Source: Yersinia kristensenii | GTDB taxonomy: Bacteria; Pseudomonadota; Gammaproteobacteria; Enterobacterales; Enterobacteriaceae | DNA length: 64,000 nt | Direction of reading: 5' to 3' | Assembly (NCBI RefSeq): GCF_900460525.1 | Contig: NZ_UHIY01000001.1 | Span: 4,340,001 to 4,404,000, forward strand | Shown here: positions 56,806 to 64,000 of the stretch, piece after piece | Numbering within the stretch: position 1 is the stretch's first letter | How the letters are laid out: each line of letters starts with the position of its first letter | Program-made: the position numbers and the translations under genes | Notes under the pieces: model-generated | The model's input: only the letters and a program-made list of their open reading frames with translations | Database searches by the model: none | What the model was told of the DNA's origin: nothing

Positions 56806-58332
56806 ATGAGTAAAGCTATTACAACAAGACATACGTTGGCGTATGGGAGCGCCAACTTACTGGGAAGCGGGGCACTGGCAATCAGCGGTGCCTGGTTAAT
56901 GTATTTCTACACCACCTTTTGCGGGCTATCAGTGGTAGAAGCGGCCACTATTTTTTCAATCGCCAGTATTCTCGATGCCATCAGTAATCCAGTAATGGGT
57001 TATATCACTGATAACTTTTACAATACACGACTTGGCCGCATATTTGGCCGACGCCGCTTCTTTATCTTGCTAGGTATTCCACTGGTATTGGTCTATCCCA
57101 TGCTGTGGATGAGCGGATTTGGTTTCTGGTATTACCTCCTGACCTACGCGCTGTTTGAACTGATTTACACCTCCATCATGGTGCCGTATGAAACACTGGC
57201 GACCGAGATGACCACCGATTTCGCCAAACGCTCGAAATTGACCGGTTCTAAAGCTATTTTCGGCAAAGTCGCCAACTTCCTGGCAGCTTTTATCCCCGGC
57301 CAGTTTATTGCTATTTATGGTAAAGATTCAGCAACCCCCTTCCTCTATACCGGTATCGCCTACGGCTTGATTATGTGTTGCGCCATGATCTGGCTTTACA
57401 GCTCATCCTGGGAGCGTCCGGCCAGCGAAGTGGTGAAAGAAACCACCAGCAGCTTGGGCCAGGCTTTGAAAAAACTGTGTGTGGATATGACCTCCACTTT
57501 TCATCTACGAATTTTCCGCAAACACCTGGGGATGTACCTGTTCGGTTTTGGAGCTGAATGGCTGTTCGCGTCTGCATTCACATACTTTATTATTTTTGGC
57601 CTGGGTCAGGATGCGGCGCTGGTTTCCCAGCTCAACAGTTTCAGTTCAATCATGCAGTTGATTTCTACCGCTATCTTTATCGGTATTTGCGTCAAAATGG
57701 GCTTTGCTCGCCCGTTCCGTATTGCCCTGCAAGTGGTGATTGTCAGTGTGATTGCCTATGCGGCGCTCTATTTCACCGGTTGGTCTCAAGCCACGACAGT
57801 GATTGTGTTGTTCTGCATTACTGCTGTTTTCGGTTTAAGTACCGGCGGTATCTACTACATTCCATGGACGGTTTATACTTTCCTGGCGGATGTGGACGAA
57901 GTTTTGACGGGGCGTCGCCGTGAAGGGATTTATGCCGGAGCCATGACGTTTGCTGGCAAAATGGTGCGCTCAATTATTGTCTTCGCTATGGGCTGGACAT
58001 TAAGCCGCTTTGGCTTTGTTTCCGGCCAATCCAACCAACCGGAAGTCGCGGTACAAGCCATTGTCGGGGTATTTGCCATCGGGGTTATCTCACTGGCGCT
58101 GGTGGCAATCTACTACACCACGCAGATGAAACTGGACCGCAAGAATCATAAAATTCTGCTGGAAGAAATTGATCGGATTAAGAATGGTGGTGCCATGGCA
58201 GATATTCCGGCCCATGCCAGAGTGGTGGCGGAAGAACTCACCGGTTGGAAGTATGAGCAGTGCTGGGGGAATAACCCTCTGGGCATGAAAGAATCATCCA
58301 ATGTGATCCCCAAGCCGGTCACTGAAAGCTAA
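56806..58332 (+). CDS. togT: GPH-family oligogalacturonide transporter (TogT-like)
   Basis: A 508-residue, about 12-TM glycoside-pentoside-hexuronide:cation symporter. Start MSKAITTRHTLAYGSANLLGSGAL has GAGGTGG upstream. Sequence pattern (GAWLMYFYTTFCGLSVVEAATIFSIASILDAISNPVMGYITDNF; SIMVPYETLATEM) fits TogT/OgtA of soft-rot bacteria. A KdgR box in the promoter supports uptake of pectin fragments, whose catabolism yields 2-keto-3-deoxygluconate, the same product as UxuA. No pectate lyase gene is adjacent. A strong terminator follows. Confidence 0.8.
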   Translation: MSKAITTRHTLAYGSANLLGSGALAISGAWLMYFYTTFCGLSVVEAATIFSIASILDAISNPVMGYITDNFYNTRLGRIFGRRRFFILLGIPLVLVYPMLWMSGFGFWYYLLTYALFELIYTSIMVPYETLATEMTTDFAKRSKLTGSKAIFGKVANFLAAFIPGQFIAIYGKDSATPFLYTGIAYGLIMCCAMIWLYSSSWERPASEVVKETTSSLGQALKKLCVDMTSTFHLRIFRKHLGMYLFGFGAEWLFASAFTYFIIFGLGQDAALVSQLNSFSSIMQLISTAIFIGICVKMGFARPFRIALQVVIVSVIAYAALYFTGWSQATTVIVLFCITAVFGLSTGGIYYIPWTVYTFLADVDEVLTGRRREGIYAGAMTFAGKMVRSIIVFAMGWTLSRFGFVSGQSNQPEVAVQAIVGVFAIGVISLALVAIYYTTQMKLDRKNHKILLEEIDRIKNGGAMADIPAHARVVAEELTGWKYEQCWGNNPLGMKESSNVIPKPVTES

Positions 58333-58352
58333 TTCATTTCAATAGATATCCC

Positions 58353-58386
58353 AAACCGCAACGGCCCTGCCCGCTGCGGTTTTTTA
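58353..58386 (+). terminator. Terminator after togT-like gene
   Basis: AAACCGCA .. TGCGGTTTTTT stem-loop with T-run, 20 bases past the stop. Confidence 0.8.
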
Positions 58387-58395
58387 ACTGCATGA

Positions 58396-58797
58396 TTAAT
58401 GCGAAACGCGTGAACCTAAGTCACGATCCTGAGCTTCGCCGTGGATCATATGGGTCAATTCCTCGACTGAGGTTATCAAGCCATTTTCTATTTGGTAGAA
58501 AGCAATCACTTTCATCAGCACTTTTTGCCCATTCTTTTTCACTGCCTCAACCAGATGCACACTGGCTACCCGGTCACCCTCGGCAATGACCTTTTCAAGA
58601 GTGACTTTCCCGCTGATCAAGGTATTTTTCAATACCTGCGCATGTTGAATAAACTCTTCATAATTTAATAAATTACCGTCCGCATTTTGTTGATAATCCT
58701 TAGAAAAGAAGGCGGCAACCTCCTGAGCTGTGAAGGCCGGATCGACCAAGGCCGTAAATACCTGCTGGAGAAATTGTTTTGCTTGCTGTGAATTCAT
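58396..58797 (-). CDS. SnoaL-like (NTF2 fold) protein
   Basis: A 133-residue protein with the NTF2-like alpha+beta pattern: N-terminal helices (AKQFLQQVFTALVDPAFTAQEVAAFFSKDYQQNADG), then strands (VTLEKVIAEGDRVASVHLVEAVKKNGQKVLMKVIAFYQIENGLIT). The family includes enzymes and ligand-binding proteins, so no function is assigned. It is divergent from an AraC-family regulator 103 bases away, probably its regulator. Confidence 0.7.
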   Translation of the reverse strand: MNSQQAKQFLQQVFTALVDPAFTAQEVAAFFSKDYQQNADGNLLNYEEFIQHAQVLKNTLISGKVTLEKVIAEGDRVASVHLVEAVKKNGQKVLMKVIAFYQIENGLITSVEELTHMIHGEAQDRDLGSRVSH

Positions 58798-58899
58798 TTT
58801 TATCGTCCCGTTATCCCACTCACTATTGAGAAAACCAGACTAGCAATATCTTCATGACCTTGATAACGTATTCAGGTCATTCAATACGGTTTTAACGCC

Positions 58900-59676
58900 A
58901 TGAAACCCACTTTAATAAACTCGTCAATACTTCAGCCGACAGAAATGCCGCTGCTAACGGTGATACAGCGCCACGACCCACAGCCGCGAATAACCGAGCC
59001 ACATCGCCACAGTGCGGGTCAGTTATTAGGGGCGATCAATGGGTTGTTGACCGTGACCCTGCCTGAGGGTCAGTGGGTGGTACCCGCCACCCATGTGGTG
59101 TGGCTGCCTCCTCACCAAGAACATGGTTTTTACTCTCACGGCCCTTTTCGCGGCTGGAGTGTCTATGTTCGTGAAGACGCCTGCGCGCCTTTACCGCAAC
59201 TTCCGCGCACCATGCAGTTAAGTGGATTACTACGAGAAACAGTGAGTCGAGCGGCACAATGGCACCCTACCGAGTTAGATGAGAAACAGCAGCGGATTAT
59301 TGCGGTAATACTCGATGAGATTGCCTCACTGCCCGCAGAACCTTTTGAATTGCCCATGCCGCAAGACTCCCGGTTACTCAAAGTTGCCCGGGCGTTACTG
59401 AATGATTTGGCTAATAAGCAAAGGATGGAGCAATGGGCGCAGTGGGCAGGAATGTCTCCACGCACTTTGAGCCGCCGTTTTATCATTGAAACTGGCTACA
59501 GTTTTAGCCACTGGCGGCAACGCGCACGTTTAATGCGAGCATTGGAAATGCTGGCAGAGAAAATACCGGTGACCCATGTCGCTTTAGATGTTGGCTACGA
59601 TAATCTCAGCGCTTTTATTGAGCAATTTCAACGTGTTTTTGGTGTCACTCCGGGCAAGTACTTCCCGGTAATGTAA
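58900..59676 (+). CDS. AraC-family transcriptional regulator with N-terminal cupin
   Basis: A 258-residue protein. The N-terminal cupin-like sensor (HRHSAGQLLGAINGLLTVTLPEGQWVVPATHVVWLPPHQEHGF) is followed by a C-terminal double HTH (RMEQWAQWAGMSPRTLSRRFIIETGYSFSHWRQRARL and VTHVALDVGYDNLSAFIEQFQRVFGVTPGKYF). This architecture is typical of AraC proteins controlling an adjacent divergent gene or an MFS exporter. Ligand unknown. Confidence 0.85.
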   Translation: MKPTLINSSILQPTEMPLLTVIQRHDPQPRITEPHRHSAGQLLGAINGLLTVTLPEGQWVVPATHVVWLPPHQEHGFYSHGPFRGWSVYVREDACAPLPQLPRTMQLSGLLRETVSRAAQWHPTELDEKQQRIIAVILDEIASLPAEPFELPMPQDSRLLKVARALLNDLANKQRMEQWAQWAGMSPRTLSRRFIIETGYSFSHWRQRARLMRALEMLAEKIPVTHVALDVGYDNLSAFIEQFQRVFGVTPGKYFPVM

Positions 59677-59756
59677 ATTATTCGTCTGCTTGAAAATTTC
59701 AGCATGTTTTATGCAGATATCCGATTACTATAAGTCCATGACGCTTATTTTACTTT

Positions 59757-60905
59757 TTGACCTTGGACAAAAGATTGCTGAAACATTTTTCTTCCCCGTT
59801 ACTGGCCGCTGCTCTGTTTACTATTCCGTTGCACGGCTACGCCAACACCGAGCTTTTGACATCACAAGTTGTTGATCAATATGCCGAACATATCTTCTAT
59901 AACAGCGGAGCCATGGGGATGGCACTGGTTGTTATTGATAATAATCAAGTGGTTAACCGCAGTTTTGGCGAAACCAAACCCGGTAACAATTTGCGCCCGC
60001 GGCCAGATTCATTAATCCGCATTGCCTCTATTACCAAGCTGATGACCAGTGAAGTCATGGTAAAGCTGGCTGAGGATGGCACGGTAAAATTAACCGATCC
60101 TTTGCAAAAATGGGCCCCTAAAGGAGCCAGAGTCCCAGCTTATAATGCGAAACAGCCGATTACCTTGCTCAATCTGGCCAGCCACACCAGCGGCTTGCCC
60201 CGAGAACAGCCCGGTGGCCCGCAAAAAAGGCCGGTGTTTACCTGGCCGACTAAAGATAACCGCTGGCAATGGTTGAAACTGGCCAATATGACTGTTCCCC
60301 CTGGCGTGAAAGCGGCTTATTCGAATTTAGCTTACGATTTGCTGGCAGACGCGCTATCTCGCGCCTCCGGGAAACCTTATACCAGCTTATTACGAGATAA
60401 AATTACCGCTCCACTGGGTATGCGAAATACCACTCTCACCCCTACAGCAGAGCAATGTAGCCGTTTGATGGTTGGCGTGGGCAGTAGTCGCTGTGAAAAC
60501 ACCATTGCAGCAGCGGGTAGTGGCGGGGTTTATTCAACACCGGAAGATATGCAGCGCTGGATGCAGCAATTCTTAGCGTCAAATAACAGTGCACGTAAAA
60601 ACACCGCTAAACGCGAACAAGCGCTGTATTTCCAACGCCGTGATTTAGTGTCATTAAAAGGGATGGATGTAGCTGGCCAGGCCGATGCCCTGGGGCTAGG
60701 CTGGGTCTATATGGCACCCAATGCTGAACTGCCGGGTATTATGCAAAAAACCGGTGGCGGTGGTGGATTTATTACTTATATGGCGATGATCCCCGAGAAG
60801 AATATTGCAGTTTTCGTGGTGGTCACCCGCACGCAACTGACGAAGTTCACCAATATGAGTGATGGCGTGAATCGGTTGGTTGCACAGTTGGCGAAGAATA
60901 GCTGA
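59757..60905 (+). CDS. ampH: Serine DD-carboxypeptidase/endopeptidase AmpH
   Basis: About 380 residues, class C beta-lactamase fold. Nucleophile motif SITK (RIASITKLMT), YSN motif (AAYSNLAYDLLADAL), and the third box within KTGGGGGF. Close to E. coli AmpH in VDQYAEHIFYNSGAMGMALVVID, TSGLPREQPGGPQKRPVF and GFITYMAMIPEKNI. Periplasmic peptidoglycan hydrolase. No ATG is available in frame: candidate TTG starts are 59757, 59763 and 59775; the last gives the tidiest signal peptide (LLKHFSSPLLAAALFTIPLHGYA). Confidence 0.88.
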   Translation: MTLDKRLLKHFSSPLLAAALFTIPLHGYANTELLTSQVVDQYAEHIFYNSGAMGMALVVIDNNQVVNRSFGETKPGNNLRPRPDSLIRIASITKLMTSEVMVKLAEDGTVKLTDPLQKWAPKGARVPAYNAKQPITLLNLASHTSGLPREQPGGPQKRPVFTWPTKDNRWQWLKLANMTVPPGVKAAYSNLAYDLLADALSRASGKPYTSLLRDKITAPLGMRNTTLTPTAEQCSRLMVGVGSSRCENTIAAAGSGGVYSTPEDMQRWMQQFLASNNSARKNTAKREQALYFQRRDLVSLKGMDVAGQADALGLGWVYMAPNAELPGIMQKTGGGGGFITYMAMIPEKNIAVFVVVTRTQLTKFTNMSDGVNRLVAQLAKNS

Positions 60906-60959
60906 CTCAATCAGCGGCAGTGAGAAATCCTGCCGCGATGCAAATTTGTCGGAAAGCAA

Positions 60960-60992
60960 AAATCCCGTTATCTTATTCAGATAACGGGATTT
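60960..60992. terminator. Bidirectional terminator between ampH and the tRNA operon
   Basis: AAATCCCGTTATC / GATAACGGGATTT, 13 bp perfect stem with A/T runs on both sides; serves ampH and the convergent tRNA genes. Confidence 0.88.
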
Positions 60993-60996
60993 TAAT

Positions 60997-61072
<76 letters not shown>

Positions 61073-61078
61073 GTAATT

Positions 61079-61166
61079 TGGCGGAAGGATAGAGATTCGA
61101 ACTCTAGGACCTGTTACAGTCGACGGTTTTCAAGACCGTTGCCTTAAACCACTCGGCCATCCTTCC
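61079..61166 (-). tRNA. serT: tRNA-Ser (TGA)
   Basis: An 88-base class II tRNA with encoded CCA, acceptor GGAAGGA, anticodon loop TCTTGAAAA with TGA and a long variable arm (GACTGTAACAGGTC). Matches E. coli serT type. Confidence 0.95.
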
Positions 61167-61176
61167 AATGAGCGGG

Positions 61177-61206
61177 ATTATCATCTATAGCGTGATGATA
61201 TGTCTA
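61177..61206 (-). promoter_or_regulatory. Promoter of the tRNA-Ser/tRNA-Thr operon
   Basis: Minus strand TAGACA (61206-61201), 18-base spacer, GATAAT (61182-61177), 10 bases upstream of the tRNA-Ser 5' end. Confidence 0.6.
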
Positions 61207-61348
61207 GTGTTTCATTCAAAAAAAATGAAATTTTAGTTCGTTTGGTTAAAGTTCATGCCAAAACTGGTCAAAAAAAAGCAAAATGATTAAAAATGCGCCC
61301 ATGTGTGAATGGGGATTTCAGCCGACTAACAACAAAGCGCGGGTACAA

Positions 61349-61374
61349 AAAACGCGGCCAAATGACCGCGTTTT
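61349..61374 (-). terminator. Terminator after the porin gene
   Basis: AAAACGCGG / CCGCGTTTT stem 25 bases past the porin stop. Confidence 0.75.
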
Positions 61375-61398
61375 ATCAGAACCACCCTGTCAGCAGGA

Positions 61399-62502
61399 TT
61401 AGAACTGGTAAACCAAACCAACCGCTACGATATCATCAGTGTTGATACCGGCATTTTTGGTAAAGGTATTTTCATCCAACAGGTTGATTTTGTAATCAAC
61501 ATAGGTGGACATATTTTTGTTGAAGTAGTAAGTCGCGCCGACATCAACATATTTCAGCAGATCCTGGTCACCATAGCCGTTGCCAAGGTCTTTACCTTTA
61601 GATTGCAGGTAAGCCACGGATGGGCGCAGGCCGAAGTCAAACTGATACTGAGCCACTAACTCGATGTTTTGTGCTTTGTTGGCAAAACCTGAGTCAGTGT
61701 CATTGTTGAAGTTACCGAAGCGAGTCAAGTTGTAAGTCTGGGCATAATTTGCGGCCAGATAGACATTGTTCGCATCATATTTCAAACCACCGGTGTACGC
61801 GTCAGCGCGATCACCATGGCCAAATGCCAGTTTATTCTGGTCATCAGTACGTTTAGAACTGGCCATCGCAGCAGATGCGCTCACGCCCCAGCCCAAATCA
61901 TAAGAAACGGACATACCATAGCCGTCACCATTCTGACCTTGTACATCACGGCCATTGTTGGTTTCAGTACCGCTGCCATTTTTGCCCTGATATTGCAGAG
62001 CAAAGTTCAGGCCATCCACCAGACCAAAGAAGTTGGTGTTACGGTAAGTCGCCATGCCGTTACCACGTTGTGACAGGAAGTTGTCAGCACCGTAAGTATC
62101 ACCACCGAATTCTGGCAGTACGTCAGTCCATGAAGTTACGTCGTACAGCACACCATAGTTACGGCCGTAGTCGAAAGAACCGAAATCAGCAAATTTCAAA
62201 CCAGCAAAGCCAACACGGGTGAAGTTACCTTGGTCTTGGTCTTCCGCTTTGTTTAGATTTGCTTGATATTCCCACTGGCCATAACCGGTCAGTTGATCAC
62301 TGATTTGGGTTTCGCCTTTCAGACCAAAACGCATGTAAGATTGGTCACCATCTTTGCTTTTGTCGTCAGAAAAATAATGCAGACCATCGACCTTACCGTA
62401 CAGATCCAGTTTGTTACCGTCTTTGTTGTAAATTTCAGCTGCGCCTGCACTACCTGCAACTAATAAAGCGGGAACAAGCAGGGAAAGAACTCGAAGTTTC
62501 AT
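61399..62502 (-). CDS. ompC: OmpC-type trimeric general porin
   Basis: A 367-residue porin, same length as E. coli OmpC. Signal peptide [21 protein letters not shown], mature [23 protein letters not shown], constriction-loop motif PEFGGD, and C-terminal GLVYQF for BAM recognition. Residues track OmpC more than OmpF ([51 protein letters not shown]). The mRNA leader has AGAGGAT before the start. A MicF-like RNA is encoded divergently, as at E. coli ompC; OmpR sites are expected between, but I could not place them. Confidence 0.93.
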   Translation of the reverse strand: MKLRVLSLLVPALLVAGSAGAAEIYNKDGNKLDLYGKVDGLHYFSDDKSKDGDQSYMRFGLKGETQISDQLTGYGQWEYQANLNKAEDQDQGNFTRVGFAGLKFADFGSFDYGRNYGVLYDVTSWTDVLPEFGGDTYGADNFLSQRGNGMATYRNTNFFGLVDGLNFALQYQGKNGSGTETNNGRDVQGQNGDGYGMSVSYDLGWGVSASAAMASSKRTDDQNKLAFGHGDRADAYTGGLKYDANNVYLAANYAQTYNLTRFGNFNNDTDSGFANKAQNIELVAQYQFDFGLRPSVAYLQSKGKDLGNGYGDQDLLKYVDVGATYYFNKNMSTYVDYKINLLDENTFTKNAGINTDDIVAVGLVYQF

Positions 62503-62814
62503 CGTTATTATCCTCTAATTATTAGATCTAACTATGCCACTGCTCTTACGAGCATATTATCCCAATCGGGTTATTCTATTGTGGTAATAATATTAGGATT
62601 AATCTATACAGAAAATGCTACGAAGTCTCGGATAATGTTTCATATGTCTATAAAGTATTTCAACATGTTAATTATAGCGAACTTTAACAGAATTTAAAAA
62701 CACTATAAAATATAGCACCCATAATCAATAAATAATTTTTAACTTTATAAATCAAACACATATATAAATATATTAATAGCACAAATTGACAAGCAATATC
62801 TAACATCGAGGAAC

Positions 62815-62820
62815 TATAAT
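62815..62820 (+). promoter_or_regulatory. -10 element of the MicF-like RNA
   Basis: TATAAT, 6 bases before the G of GCTATCATCATTA. No good -35 at 17 bases, consistent with activator-dependent micF in E. coli; TTGACA occurs 6 bases too far upstream. Confidence 0.6.
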
Positions 62821-62826
62821 AAATCC

Positions 62827-62918
62827 GCTATCATCATTATTTTACTATTTCCTTCATTGTGGCTCGCGCAGCCAGATAATTCGTTAGTGTTACGGCCGGT
62901 CTTTGACCGGCTTTTTTA
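62827..62918 (+). ncRNA. micF: MicF-like antisense small RNA
   Basis: Begins GCTATCATCATTATTTTAC, where E. coli MicF begins GCTATCATCATTAAC, and ends at a terminator GGCCGGT-CTTT-GACCGGC followed by T6. It is divergent from an ompC-type porin, the E. coli arrangement. MicF pairs with ompF mRNA through its 5' end, with Hfq. About 92 nt. Confidence 0.85.
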
Positions 62919-63666
62919 TTGCCCGCGCCACATTATCAAAATGTATATTTATTATTTTGATAATACTTACACAATCAAATTATAGATAAATAATATAGTT
63001 TCACAGCTATATTTGAGCACGAATAGCTTAAATAATTAAGCACAATAATTAACCTGAACGGCTAATTATTGCCTTCATCTTTATTGGTTTTTTTTCATAT
63101 TATTGGCTTTGTCATTAGTGTGAATGCAAACTGAGCTACTGTGTAAGTCAGACAATATAAGATAAAACATCCCCCGATAATTTATGAAAATATCGGGCTT
63201 ATAGGATATGAAATTGTCTAAGAAGCTCGCCGCTATTCAACACATTAACAGGAGGATAGTATTGAACTTTAACAATGCTGTTAAGGTTTATATGAAAATT
63301 GGAGAATTAGCTCGCTGTACTGGCCACCATGCCCGGTGATATGGGAAATAATTTGCTCGCTTTATTAGCCAGGTCGGCGCGATTAGTATGAACATACATC
63401 CGAGAGTAAAATTGATCTCGCTTGACCTCATCTTGCCAGCTATCCGGCAATACAGATTCCACCATAGCTTAGCTTTATTGTATTGTTATCATAAATCTGC
63501 TGATTGATTAATATTTGAGCAAGTCAATGATAAAACCGACAGCATGATGAACAAGGTGGCCAAGTATTGTGATAATCCAGATAAATCCCTTCGACCCGCA
63601 TTTCGCTTTGTGATAGAAACGTCTGTCTATATTTATTATTCGTATCAATCGCAGATCCTATACCTC
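62919..63666. other. Region without intact genes; MerR-type remnant
   Basis: An AT-rich 750-base stretch. At 63292 an ATG opens MKIGELARCTG, the typical start of MerR regulators, but stops after 15 codons. Just before it lies TTGAAC-19-TTTATA with an internal dyad AACTTTAACA/TGTTAAGGTT, like MerR-controlled promoters. From about 63508 the plus strand is open in frame with the next gene (..EQVNDKTDSMMNKVAKYC..), perhaps a regulator fragment. A 52-codon minus-strand frame at 63307-63465 has no clear ribosome site. Confidence 0.5.
63292..63339 (+). pseudogene. MerR-family regulator N-terminal remnant
   Basis: Fifteen codons encoding MKIGELARCTGHHAR then stop. Only the first part of a MerR DNA-binding helix is recognisable, with no continuation found in other frames. 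Confidence 0.4.
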
Positions 63667-64000
63667 ATGACCGCCAAAACACGTCAATCCATATCGCAGC
63701 CAGGTGTTGCACAGCAAATCTCGACTCGGCTCGCATTTTTTATCTCCGGATTAGGGATGGCTGCCTGGGCGCCGTTAGTGCCCTTTGCCAAAGAACGTAT
63801 TGGTCTGAATGATGCTTCACTGGGCTTACTGTTATTGTGTATTGGTGTCGGTTCGATGCTTGCAATGCCCTTGACGGGGGTGCTAACCGCTAAATGGGGG
63901 TGTCGGGCAGTGATTTTATTGGCTGGAGCGGTACTTTGTCTTGACCTCCCCTTGCTGGTTTTGATGAATACTCCCGTCACGATGGCACTCGCCTTGTTAG
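63667..64000 (+). CDS. MFS transporter (5' portion, cut by window end)
   Basis: About 111 N-terminal residues: MTAKTRQSISQPGVAQQISTRLAFFISGLGMAAWAPLVPFAKERIGLNDASLGLLLLCIGVGSM.., three membrane segments and a family-like loop (TAKWGCRAVI). Resembles YbjJ/fucose-permease-type MFS proteins. No clear Shine-Dalgarno before the ATG, and the frame stays open upstream for about 50 codons, so the start is uncertain. Confidence 0.7.
   Translation, partial: MTAKTRQSISQPGVAQQISTRLAFFISGLGMAAWAPLVPFAKERIGLNDASLGLLLLCIGVGSMLAMPLTGVLTAKWGCRAVILLAGAVLCLDLPLLVLMNTPVTMALALL

Overview
The window reads as a chromosomal segment of Yersinia, most like the Y. enterocolitica group. The block yeiW / mtr / efpL(yeiP) / yeiQ / yeiR / lpxT / mepS / pdeN(rtn) / yejABEF / yejG / bcr / rsuA / radD(yejH) / rplY / yejK / yejL / yejM / proL follows the Escherichia coli order almost gene for gene. 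It carries ERIC-type intergenic repeats and a hexuronate (uxu) locus. No sequence search was possible, so every identification rests on motifs, lengths, gene order and remembered family sequences.

Layout. 1-661 is the 3' end of a TorA/TorZ/BisC-type molybdoenzyme. 0.8-3.5 kb holds a YkgJ-type protein, the tryptophan permease mtr and efpL. 3.7-7.9 kb is the hexuronate cluster: uxuA, yeiQ and a UxuR/ExuR-type regulator. 7.9-28.3 kb is the conserved yeiR-to-proL core, covering zinc homeostasis, lipid A phosphorylation, murein hydrolysis, c-di-GMP hydrolysis, peptide uptake, ribosome modification, DNA repair and LPS control. 28.5-32 kb is a variable stretch: an HD protein with a divergent DJ-1/AraC regulator, and a solitary methyltransferase in AT-rich DNA. 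32.3-36.3 kb is a beta-glucoside PTS operon with an RpiR regulator.

36.4-52.1 kb is the most interesting part. It is a compact, apparently complete contractile phage tail module with Mu gene order: sheath, tube, gp41 with a programmed frameshift extension, tape measure, N, P, gp45-48, fibre and fibre-assembly chaperone. A lysis cassette precedes the tail (holin, SAR endolysin, overlapping spanins). There is no capsid, portal, terminase, integrase or replication gene. This is the layout of an R-type tailocin (phage-tail-like bacteriocin). Control is by a pared-down lambda switch. A close lambda CI homologue faces three lambda-type operators spaced 23-24 bp, with a pRM-like promoter giving a leaderless cI message. 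A pR-like promoter points, without any cro, directly at a Q antiterminator. Two terminator hairpins follow Q, ahead of the lysis genes. A LexA-boxed DinI-like gene sits beside cI. The inferred logic is: DNA damage, CI autocleavage, Q expression, antitermination into lysis and tail genes, then particle release by lysis.

52.3-61.2 kb holds a chromosomal omptin protease with intact catalytic residues, a methyl-accepting chemotaxis protein, an MBL-fold hydrolase, a TogT-like oligogalacturonide transporter under a KdgR box, a SnoaL-like protein with a divergent AraC regulator, ampH, and a tRNA-Ser / tRNA-Thr pair. 61.4-64 kb holds an OmpC-type porin with a divergent MicF-like small RNA, a decayed region with a MerR-type N-terminus, and the start of an MFS transporter cut by the window end.
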